NCBI GenBank assembly: GCA_028820945.1
Contig: JAPPHW010000183.1
Location: 1-6,154 of the forward strand
Length of the DNA: 6,154 bases
Reading direction: 5' to 3'
Origin: Defluviicoccus sp.
Lineage (GTDB): Bacteria; Pseudomonadota; Alphaproteobacteria; MPNO01
Below the pieces are notes generated by a model, which was not told where the DNA came from, ran no database searches, and saw only the letters and a list, made by a program, of their open reading frames with translations. A program made the position numbers and the translations under genes. Shown one piece after another: positions 1 through 4,787 of this stretch. Positions within the stretch are counted from its first letter, which is position 1. Every line of letters starts with the position of its first letter.

Positions 1-114
1 GCGCTGCCAGAGCGGCACGTCGTCCATCCCCCGGTCGCGCAGCGCGGCGCAGAGCAGCGCGTCCTGCATGCCCTGCTCGCGTATCCAGCTGGTGCCCTTC
101 ACCGCGTCCCCCAT
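1..114 (-). CDS. Hypothetical protein, N-terminal fragment (runs off window)
   Basis: This is the first 38 codons of a minus-strand gene that continues past the left edge. Translation from the ATG at 114-112 begins MGDAVKGTSWIREQGMQDAL and stays open to base 1. Nearly every third codon position is G or C, as in the undoubted genes nearby, which supports real coding. I do not recognise the family, and no signal peptide or membrane segment is visible. The start is supported by a sigma70-like promoter (131-159) ending a few bases upstream, which implies a very short leader; GGACAG just before the ATG is at best a weak ribosome-binding site. It is divergent from the hydrolase/P450 pair and may be co-regulated with it. 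Confidence 0.55.
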   Translation of the reverse strand, partial: MGDAVKGTSWIREQGMQDALLCAALRDRGMDDVPLWQR

Positions 115-130
115 CCGCTGTCCGGCGGGA

Positions 131-159
131 ATTCTGGCGCGGATCGCCGGCCCGGACAA
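131..159 (-). promoter_or_regulatory. Leftward sigma70-like promoter for the partial gene
   Basis: On the minus strand, TTGTCC (159-154, -35-like) is followed after exactly 17 nt by CAGAAT (136-131, -10-like). Each hexamer matches 4 of 6 consensus bases. Transcription would start near 124, about 10 nt before the ATG at 114. The -35 box is one half of the palindrome at 154-167. Prediction from sequence only. Confidence 0.45.
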
Positions 160-167
160 GCTTGTCC
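154..167. promoter_or_regulatory. Palindromic operator candidate between divergent promoters
   Basis: GGACAAGCTTGTCC is a perfect 14-bp inverted repeat in the 101-nt gap between two divergent starts (114 and 216). Its two halves read TTGTCC outward on each strand and coincide with the -35 boxes of both predicted promoters. A dimeric regulator bound here would cover both. Which regulator is unknown, and none is encoded in the visible part of the window. Confidence 0.45.
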
Positions 168-190
168 CGCGCCCTCGCCGTCCGCACAAT
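162..190 (+). promoter_or_regulatory. Rightward sigma70-like promoter for hydrolase-P450 pair
   Basis: TTGTCC (162-167) is followed after 17 nt by CACAAT (185-190). Each hexamer matches 4 of 6 consensus bases. The predicted start of transcription, near 197, falls just before the Shine-Dalgarno-like AGGGAGG at 202-208 and the ATG at 216. It mirrors the leftward promoter, with the same -35 hexamer and the same spacer. Confidence 0.45.
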
Positions 191-215
191 GCGCGCCGGA
201 CAGGGAGGCCCGGCC

Positions 216-1094
216 ATGGCACAGGCGATCTACCGCGACTATTACGACGAGGGTTCGCTCTACGCGCAGTACGACAATCGCGGGATGATCGCGGCCGAGG
301 CGCTGGACGCGATCAAGGCGCGTCAGGCCGATCGCTCCGACGCCCTGCGCGCCAACGCGAAGCGCGCCGCGCTCGATCTCGCCTACGGGCCGCACCCGCG
401 CGAGCGGCTGGATCTGTTCCTGCCCGAGGCGGATGGGGCGCCGCTGTTCGCCTTCATCCACGGCGGCTACTGGCAGTGGAACGACAAGGAGCCCTTCGCC
501 TTCATCGGCGAGCAGCTGGTGCCGGCGGGCGCCGCCTTCGCCAACATCGAATACGCGCTCTGCCCCTCGGTGACGCTGACCGAGCTGACCGACCAGATCC
601 GCCGCGCGGTGGCGTATCTCTGGCGCGAGGCCAAGAGGTTCGGCTACGACCGGGGCCGGATCGCGGTCTCCGGCCACTCGGCGGGCGGGCACCTGACGGC
701 GATGGCGATGGCGACCGACTGGCCCGCCTTCGGAAGCGACCTGCCCGCCAACGTCGTGGCGGCGGGTCTCCCGGTCAGCGGCGTCTACGACATCGAGCCG
801 CTGCGCCACACCCCGCTCAACGACGCGGTCCGGATGGACGAGGCGGAGGCGCGCGCGCTCAGCCCGATCTTCCTCCGGCCCGCCACGGCGGCGCCGATGG
901 CGGTGGTCGCGGGCGGCGACGAATCCGATGAGTTCCGCCGCCAGGCCAGGGACTTCGCCGACGAATGGGGCAAGGCCGGCGTGGAGTCCGAGGTGCTGAT
1001 CGTCCCCGGCACCGACCACTTCACCGTGCTCGACACCCTCGCCGAGCCCGGCCATCCGACGGTCGCCGCGGCGAAGCGGCTGCTCGGGCTCTGA
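216..1094 (+). CDS. Alpha/beta hydrolase, kynurenine formamidase (arylformamidase)-like
   Basis: A 292-aa cytoplasmic alpha/beta-hydrolase-fold enzyme. Visible landmarks are the oxyanion-hole motif HGGYW (residues 82-86), the nucleophile elbow GHSAGG with Ser155, an acidic segment VAGGDESDEF (231-240) that should carry the catalytic Asp, and His268 in GTDHF. The stretch SGVYDIEPLRHTPLNDA (188-204) resembles animal/yeast-type kynurenine formamidases, which cleave N-formylkynurenine in tryptophan breakdown. Many bacterial members of this family are esterases of unknown substrate, so the exact reaction is not assured. The ATG at 216 is chosen because AGGGAGG (202-208) lies 7 nt upstream; the in-frame TTG at 162 sits inside the -35 box. 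No other tryptophan-pathway gene is visible. The P450 start follows after 14 nt, which suggests co-transcription and possibly hydrolysis of an ester or amide made or used by the P450 step (inference). Confidence 0.88.
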   Translation: MAQAIYRDYYDEGSLYAQYDNRGMIAAEALDAIKARQADRSDALRANAKRAALDLAYGPHPRERLDLFLPEADGAPLFAFIHGGYWQWNDKEPFAFIGEQLVPAGAAFANIEYALCPSVTLTELTDQIRRAVAYLWREAKRFGYDRGRIAVSGHSAGGHLTAMAMATDWPAFGSDLPANVVAAGLPVSGVYDIEPLRHTPLNDAVRMDEAEARALSPIFLRPATAAPMAVVAGGDESDEFRRQARDFADEWGKAGVESEVLIVPGTDHFTVLDTLAEPGHPTVAAAKRLLGL

Positions 1095-1108
1095 TCCGCC
1101 CGCGCCCG

Positions 1109-2368
1109 ATGTTCTCGATCCGCGAGGCGGCGAGAACGGCGTTCGCCGGAGCGGCGGTGCTGGGGGAGCGCTGGCGGACCGGGGTCGCCTACAACCCGCT
1201 GTCGGACCGCACCGCCCAGGACCCCTACCCCGTCTACGCCACCCTGCGCGAGCGGGACCCGGTGCACCGCAGCCGGCTGATGAACGCCTGGATGTTCGCC
1301 CGCCACGCCGACGTGGACGCGATCCTGCGCGATCACCGGAACTTCTCCAGCGACCCGCGCAAGGGCACGCTCTCGCCCAGGCAGCAGGCGATGCTGCCCG
1401 CGCAGGACGAGTTCACCATGCTGTTCCTCGACCCGCCCGACCACCGCCGGCTGCGGGCGCTGGTCAACAAGGCGTTCACCCCGCGCGCGGTCGAGGCGCT
1501 GGAGCCGCGCATCCGGGACACCCTCGCCGCCCTGCTCGACGACATCGACGACCCCGGCGGCTTCGATCTCATGCGGGCGGTGGCCCATCCCCTGCCGGTG
1601 ATCGTGATCGCCGAGATGCTGGGCGTGCCGCCCGGGGACCGGGCCCGGTTCGCGGTCTGGTCGGCGCGGCGCGCCCGCCTGCTGGAGCCCACCGTCAGCC
1701 CGCGCGAGCGGGCGGCGGCGCAAATCGCCACCGCCGAGTTCGACGCCTTCTTCCGGGCGATCATCGAGGAGCGCCGCGCCGCGCCCGAGGACGACATTCT
1801 GAGCGCGCTGGTGCAGGCCGAGGAGGAGGGCGAGCGGCTGAACGAGCGCGAGACGCTCAACATGCTCCGTCTCCTCCTGATCGCCGGCAACGAGACCACC
1901 ACCAACCTGATCGGCAACGGCATGCTGGCGCTCTTGCGCAACCCGGACCAGCTCCGCCGGCTCAGGGAGGACCCCGGCCTGATCCCCGCCGCGGTGGAGG
2001 AGCTGCTGCGCTTCGACTCCCCGGTGCAGGCCACCTTCCGGCGCGCGCTCGCCGACTGCGAGGTGAACGGGTTCGAGCTCCGCGAGCGGGACAATCTCGT
2101 CGTCCTCGTCGGCTCCGCCAACCGGGACCCCGACGCGTTCGCGGACCCCGACCGGCTCGACGTCGGCCGGGGCGAGGCCGCGCATCTCTCCTTCGGGCGC
2201 GGCATCCACCACTGCCTCGGCGCCCCGCTCGCCCGCCTCGAGGGGCGGATCGTCCTCGAGATGCTGCTCGAGCGCTTCCCGCGGATCGAGCTCCGCCACG
2301 ACAGCCCACGCTTCCGCAAGTCCATCGTGCTGCGCGGCCTCAGGTCGCTCCCGATCCGTTGCGGCTAA
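1109..2368 (+). CDS. Cytochrome P450, soluble bacterial class
   Basis: A 419-aa heme-thiolate monooxygenase of normal length for soluble bacterial P450s. Landmarks in order: DPPDHRRLR (108-116), the C-helix region whose His112 and Arg116 would contact heme propionates; the I-helix oxygen-activation motif AGNETTT (259-265); the K-helix ExxR (Glu298, Arg301); the PERF-like segment NRDPDAFADPDRLDV (338-352); and the heme loop FGRGIHHCLG (362-371) with Cys369 as axial ligand. There is no membrane anchor. The substrate cannot be read from sequence, and no ferredoxin or ferredoxin reductase gene is adjacent, so electron partners must be encoded elsewhere. The ATG at 1109 has only a poor ribosome-binding site. 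Translation may be coupled to the hydrolase, whose stop lies 14 nt upstream; an earlier start would overlap that gene and add a non-P450-like Arg-rich tail. Confidence 0.95.
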   Translation: MFSIREAARTAFAGAAVLGERWRTGVAYNPLSDRTAQDPYPVYATLRERDPVHRSRLMNAWMFARHADVDAILRDHRNFSSDPRKGTLSPRQQAMLPAQDEFTMLFLDPPDHRRLRALVNKAFTPRAVEALEPRIRDTLAALLDDIDDPGGFDLMRAVAHPLPVIVIAEMLGVPPGDRARFAVWSARRARLLEPTVSPRERAAAQIATAEFDAFFRAIIEERRAAPEDDILSALVQAEEEGERLNERETLNMLRLLLIAGNETTTNLIGNGMLALLRNPDQLRRLREDPGLIPAAVEELLRFDSPVQATFRRALADCEVNGFELRERDNLVVLVGSANRDPDAFADPDRLDVGRGEAAHLSFGRGIHHCLGAPLARLEGRIVLEMLLERFPRIELRHDSPRFRKSIVLRGLRSLPIRCG

Positions 2369-2384
2369 TGTTTCACGTGAAACG
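2369..2384. other. parS: parS-like centromere site (ParB binding)
   Basis: TGTTTCACGTGAAACG contains the perfect 14-bp palindrome GTTTCACGTGAAAC (2370-2383). It matches 15 of 16 bases of the widely conserved chromosomal parS consensus TGTTTCACGTGAAACA bound by ParB (Spo0J) in the ParABS segregation system. It begins directly after the P450 stop codon, so it lies outside coding sequence. In most bacteria such sites cluster around the replication origin. The central CACGTG separates it from Noc-type sites. No parA or parB gene is in the window. Confidence 0.8.
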
Positions 2385-2385
2385 A

Positions 2386-2404
2386 AGGTCAGCCTTACTG
2401 ACCT
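2386..2404 (+). terminator. Short hairpin after P450/parS
   Basis: AGGTCAG (2386-2392) and CTGACCT (2398-2404) form a perfect 7-bp stem with a 5-nt loop, 17 nt after the P450 stop. No T-run follows, so it is not a classic intrinsic terminator. It may stabilise the 3' end of the mRNA or be incidental. Confidence 0.3.
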
Positions 2405-2484
2405 ATCCAATGTCTCAAGAACATGCCGTAAGTGGCAAAGTTGGGGCTCGCGCGCAACATCGTTTCGCGAGACGGCCGGATCCG

Positions 2485-2544
2485 CGTCCCCCGGGGACGG
2501 GAATCGGGCCCGCAGCGGTCCGGCGGTGAAATCCGGCGCCGGAC
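2485..2544. repeat. GC-rich inverted repeats in convergent intergenic region
   Basis: Two small inverted repeats lie between the convergent P450 and AhpD-like genes: CGTCCCCCGGGGACG (2485-2499), and GTCCGGCG (2518-2525) pairing with CGCCGGAC (2537-2544). No reading frame of gene quality was seen between 2385 and 2586. The role is unknown; in DNA this GC-rich such repeats can arise by chance. Confidence 0.3.
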
Positions 2545-2552
2545 GCGCGCGC

Positions 2553-2579
2553 TATTCGTGTCACGCCATGACACGAATA
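2553..2579 (-). terminator. Perfect 11-bp hairpin downstream of AhpD-like gene
   Basis: TATTCGTGTCA (2553-2563) and TGACACGAATA (2569-2579) are exact reverse complements around a 5-base loop. The hairpin begins 7 nt beyond the TAA stop (2589-2587) of the minus-strand AhpD-like gene, where a terminator would lie. There is no T-tract on either strand, so termination may be Rho-dependent, or the palindrome may be a protein-binding site. It is the cleanest long stem in the window. Confidence 0.45.
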
Positions 2580-2586
2580 ACAGGCG

Positions 2587-3141
2587 TTAAGGCGCCCCCC
2601 ACCCCGGCTTGTAGAACCCCTGCGCCTCGACGAGGAAGGCGCGGTTGAGGCGGGCGCGGTAGTTCTCCATCGCAGCCGTCGCGGCGAGCTCGACGAGCTG
2701 GGCTTCGGAGAAGTGGCGAGCGGCCTCTTCGTAGACCGCGTCCGTCACCTCGGCCGGCGTCGCCGTCATCCCCTCGGCGAAGGCGAAGGCGGCTCTCTCC
2801 GCTTCGTCGAAGAGCGGGCTGTCGCGCCACGCGCTCACGGCCGCGATCTTCTCGTCGGTGCTTCCTTCGGCGCTGCTCCCGGCAGCGTTGGTGTCTATTC
2901 AGAACGGGCACCGGACGATCTGCGCCACCCGGACGCAGACCAGGAAGCGGAGCTCCGCCGGCAGCGTGCCGCTCTTCGCCACCGCCGCGCCGAGCGCCCG
3001 CCCCGCTTCGAGGATTGGCGGGCAGCGGGCCTGGATCCCGGCGGTGGTCATCGGCGTGTCGAACGCGCGGGCGGCGCGGTCCATCGCCGCGTGCGCGGCT
3101 TCCGGAGCCTCGTCGCGGGCGAGCGGCTTCAGTCTCGGCAT
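2587..3141 (-). CDS. AhpD/carboxymuconolactone decarboxylase-family protein, candidate CxxU selenoprotein
   Basis: A 184-aa alpha-helical protein of the AhpD/CMD family (peroxidase-related, thiol redox), read through one in-frame UGA at 2901-2899. The first 80 residues end in RVAQIVRCPF. The UGA is codon 81, followed by IDTNAAGSSAEGSTDEKIAA and then AVSAWRDSPLFDEAERAAF. Family members normally show CPFCID or a similar CxxC here, so UGA replaces the second redox cysteine. Both halves lie in one frame without gaps, and the tail FLVEAQGFYKPGW is family-like. UGA-as-Sec would give a C78-x-x-U81 active site. The ATG at 3141 has GAGGA about 8 nt upstream. Alternatives are a very recent Cys-to-stop mutation or a sequencing error; reinitiation at the GTG at 2838 would give a fragment without the active site. 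UGA also ends other genes here, so it is not generally reassigned. Whether this genome has selA, selB and selC cannot be seen. Confidence 0.72.
2871..2901 (-). promoter_or_regulatory. Candidate bacterial SECIS element behind UGA codon
   Basis: On the mRNA sense strand the UGA (2901-2899) is followed by a hairpin CGCUGC-CGGGA-GCAGCG (2887-2871), with a 6-bp perfect stem and a 5-nt loop. The loop begins 17 nt after the UGA and has G as its second base. These traits fit the general description of bacterial SECIS elements: a stem-loop inside the coding region just downstream of UGA, with a G early in the apical loop. Stems of this size are also common by chance at this GC content, so it is supportive rather than decisive. 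Confidence 0.45.
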
Positions 3142-3165
3142 GGCGGCATCCTCGCAGTCGCGGCG

Positions 3166-3193
3166 AGTCTACAGGCCTCGCCGAACGGTTCAA
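3166..3193 (-). promoter_or_regulatory. Possible promoter of the AhpD-like gene
   Basis: On the minus strand, TTGAAC (3193-3188) and TAGACT (3171-3166) are separated by 16 nt and match consensus at 4 of 6 bases each. They lie in the 87-nt gap upstream of the ATG at 3141. The -35 box sits inside the near-palindrome CGGTTTGAACCG (3197-3186), a possible operator. Weak prediction; read-through from the upstream minus-strand gene is also possible. Confidence 0.3.
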
Positions 3194-3228
3194 ACCGCCT
3201 CCGCGGTGGATGGCTTACGCTGGAGTTG

Positions 3229-3759
3229 TCAGCGGTCTTCGGAACGGGGAAACAAGTCGGGCGGGAGATTGAGCCACCCGAGGCGCCGGAAGTTGTCATA
3301 TGTTTGCCGATAGTGGTTAAGGCCCGCAGGATGCCGGTCCACGCCAAACAGATTTTGGATCATGTCCCTCTGAACCGTGAGAATCGATTGCAATTCGTGT
3401 GTCTTTCCATAGTCGAGCATCGTCAACCTATAAGACAACGCCACCTCCAGATCCCGCAGAATTCCTTGATAGATTACCCAGCGGACCACATCTATCGGAG
3501 GTGCCGCCTCGTCGTTGGGTAGGGGCGGTAACGGTTGTTGGTCTCGGATCTTCCTGAACTGTTCGACGATTAACTCGCGGACGAATTTGATTTGCTCGCG
3601 GCGGCGCAAGCATCTGCGCAGCCATTCTCCCAATCCGAGCAAGACCGCAGTGGTCACGCCGATGGTTACGCCAGTGAGCAGATTGGTTAGTCCCAGAGGG
3701 TCGGAACTCTCGACCAGAACACGAACCTCGGGTTCGCTAAGCATCAGCGTGATCTCCAA
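3229..3759 (-). CDS. Hypothetical protein with one transmembrane segment
   Basis: A 176-aa protein of unknown family. Residues ~22-44 are hydrophobic (LGLTNLLTGVTIGVTTAVLL region) and are followed at once by the basic cluster RRCLRRR (48-54), so by the positive-inside rule the ~120-residue C-terminal part faces the cytoplasm. That part is mixed helical with a Pro-rich break (75-88) and ends hydrophilic. No catalytic motif is recognised. The TTG start at 3759 is chosen because GAGGGAG lies about 7 nt upstream; the ATG at 3744 (171 aa), with GGAG upstream, is a fair alternative. Base composition is clearly lower in GC than the P450 or oxidase genes, which suggests recent acquisition. It is divergent from the 164-aa gene across a 146-bp gap. 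Confidence 0.65.
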   Translation of the reverse strand: MEITLMLSEPEVRVLVESSDPLGLTNLLTGVTIGVTTAVLLGLGEWLRRCLRRREQIKFVRELIVEQFRKIRDQQPLPPLPNDEAAPPIDVVRWVIYQGILRDLEVALSYRLTMLDYGKTHELQSILTVQRDMIQNLFGVDRHPAGLNHYRQTYDNFRRLGWLNLPPDLFPRSEDR

Positions 3760-3785
3760 CGCAGTGCTCCCTCAGCCATCTTCGT

Positions 3786-3810
3786 GGGGGAGTGCGGCCT
3801 AGCACCCCCC
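3786..3810. repeat. Bulged hairpin in divergent intergenic region
   Basis: GGGGG (3786-3790) pairs with CCCCC (3806-3810), and GTGC (3792-3795) with GCAC (3802-3805). A3791 is bulged and the loop is 6 nt (GGCCTA). It would lie in the 5' leader of the minus-strand membrane protein, about 27 nt upstream of its start, and could affect that mRNA. The rest of the 3760-3905 gap shows no convincing promoter hexamer pair on either strand. Confidence 0.3.
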
Positions 3811-3905
3811 TTCCACTCACGTCATATCATTTCCGCTACCTGGGAATTCGAGTTGGGCAGAGATAACAGCGGCGTGGTGGGCGCGCAGGTTCGGAAGAAG
3901 CGGGG

Positions 3906-4400
3906 ATGGAAACAGTTTTCAGCCCCGGTCACAACGGAGCGCGACACGACATGAAAGTCTTGAAACACATTCCTCGGGTAAGCGACGATCAGGCATGTTT
4001 CGGCGCGAAACTTGGTCTCGATCTTCGAGGGTGCACGCTCTCCGTGGCTGCGGCACGCATAGAGGACGCAGTCGACATCGGATTCCGAAGAGCGTCAAGC
4101 TTAGGGAACCCGACGGCAAAACAGATCGCGTTCGCCGCGAAGTTCGGTCACGACATCGCGGGCTTGAGCCGAAGGGAAGGCGATGCCGTCATCGACGATC
4201 TGATGACTGAATTGAACTATGAGACCATCGAAGCCGAGGGTCTGGCACCCGGCGTGGCGGTCGTGAACATTCACGATGTAATCGGGAGGACGTTCGTCAT
4301 CTCCTCCATCCATCCTGATGGCACCGTCTATTTCCGGGGCGGCAACGGCCAGCGGGCCTGGGCTCGCAGTCTTCGGAGAGCAGATGTGACGTCCGAGTAA
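3906..4400 (+). CDS. Hypothetical protein with two degenerate helical repeats and beta-rich tail
   Basis: A 164-aa protein with no function I can name. Two segments are alike: residues ~27-56 (DDQACFGAKLGLDLRG, then VAAARIEDAV) and ~69-100 (PTAKQIAFAAKFGHDIAG, then REGDAVIDDLM). Each reads as a KQ-x-x-F-AAK-x-G-x-D-x-x-G helix-turn followed by an Asp-rich helix, so they look like a duplicated helical module. Residues ~112-160 alternate hydrophobic residues with G and D turns (GRTFVISSIHPDGTVYF, then GQRAWARSLRRA) and look like a small beta-barrel, perhaps nucleic-acid binding; that is speculation. The ATG at 3906 has GGAAG about 8 nt upstream; the ATG at 3951 (149 aa) would also keep both repeats. 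GC is lower than in the flanking modules. Confidence 0.65.
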   Translation: METVFSPGHNGARHDMKVLKHIPRVSDDQACFGAKLGLDLRGCTLSVAAARIEDAVDIGFRRASSLGNPTAKQIAFAAKFGHDIAGLSRREGDAVIDDLMTELNYETIEAEGLAPGVAVVNIHDVIGRTFVISSIHPDGTVYFRGGNGQRAWARSLRRADVTSE

Positions 4401-4461
4401 AGAACGGTACCCAACCAGCGGCCGCGACGTCATCGTTGCGCTTTGCAAGGAGAGACCAGTC

Positions 4462-4682
4462 GTGACGAATGTCGGCATCTTTCCGTTCGGGCAGCTGATC
4501 GACACGCTCACGCAGTTGAACTAGGGCCAGCGACGAGTATTCGTTCTGGGCGTCTATGCAAGTGCAGTCCATGCTCGATGGATAGCGGCCGATCACAAGA
4601 CTCGTACAAGGCTCTGGCGAATGTCTCAAACCCACTGACCCACAACCGGTCGCCCCCGTCCTCTGTCGCGGCGGACTCTTGA
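4462..4682 (+). pseudogene. Decayed N-terminal remnant of uncharacterized protein
   Basis: AAGGAGA (4447-4453), a strong ribosome-binding site, precedes a GTG at 4462. Translation runs VTNVGIFPFGQLIDTLTQLN to a TAG at 4522-4524, then continues in the same frame as GQRRVFVLGVYASAVHARW and IAADHKT to about 4601. After that the protein-like text moves to another frame (KALANVSNPL, about 4608-4637). The likely ancestral sequence around the break is KT-LV-KALA, which needs small indels near 4600-4607. An internal stop plus frameshift, with no recognisable C-terminal portion before the next gene, marks a dead, truncated gene. The phrase VFVLGVYASAVHARW strikes me as belonging to an uncharacterized bacterial family of some 200 residues or more, but that is recall, not a search. 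Outside this remnant, 4401-4461 and 4683-4710 hold nothing I can name. Confidence 0.55.
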
Positions 4683-4710
4683 TGTCGCAAGCTAGGCTCT
4701 ATTCGGGCGG

Positions 4711-4756
4711 CCAGCCGCAGCGCCCGAGCGCGACGACGCGGCTCGGCGCCGGCTGG
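4711..4756 (-). terminator. Long imperfect hairpin downstream of amine oxidase
   Basis: CCAGCC (4711-4716) pairs with GGCTGG (4751-4756), and CCGAGC (4724-4729) with GCTCGG (4741-4746). A few further pairs lie between, with two small bulges, around an 11-nt loop. It starts about 31 nt beyond the TAG stop of the minus-strand oxidase and lacks a T-run. It is probably an mRNA 3' structure or a factor-dependent terminator between converging transcripts. Confidence 0.35.
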
Positions 4757-4787
4757 ATCCTTGCCCGCGCCGTCTCCCCGCCGCCCC

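Noticed and set aside
99..1055. Long minus-strand open frame across the hydrolase
   Set aside because: The plus-strand frame has the full catalytic set of an alpha/beta hydrolase; this is its antisense shadow.
965..1108. N-terminal extension of the P450 into the hydrolase gene
   Set aside because: It would overlap the hydrolase by about 130 nt and add an Arg-rich stretch unlike P450 N-termini.
785..2410. Long open frame on the minus strand across the P450
   Set aside because: Shadow of a high-GC gene: the plus-strand frame carries every P450 motif, while this one is low-complexity and matches nothing.
2462..2473. GTTTCGCGAGAC as a second parS site
   Set aside because: It matches only part of the consensus and is an imperfect palindrome; too degenerate to call.
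2587..2838. Separate 83-aa gene starting at GTG 2838, with 2899-3141 as its own 80-aa gene
   Set aside because: The two pieces share one frame, join without loss, and together give a normal-length AhpD/CMD protein; no ribosome-binding site supports the GTG restart.
4101..4511. Minus-strand 136-codon frame opposite the 164-aa gene
   Set aside because: No recognisable domain, and it overlaps both the plus-strand gene with clear repeats and the pseudogene remnant.
3200..4690. Insertion sequence or CRISPR array in the low-GC stretch
   Set aside because: No transposase motif, terminal inverted repeats, target-site duplication or regularly spaced direct repeats were seen.
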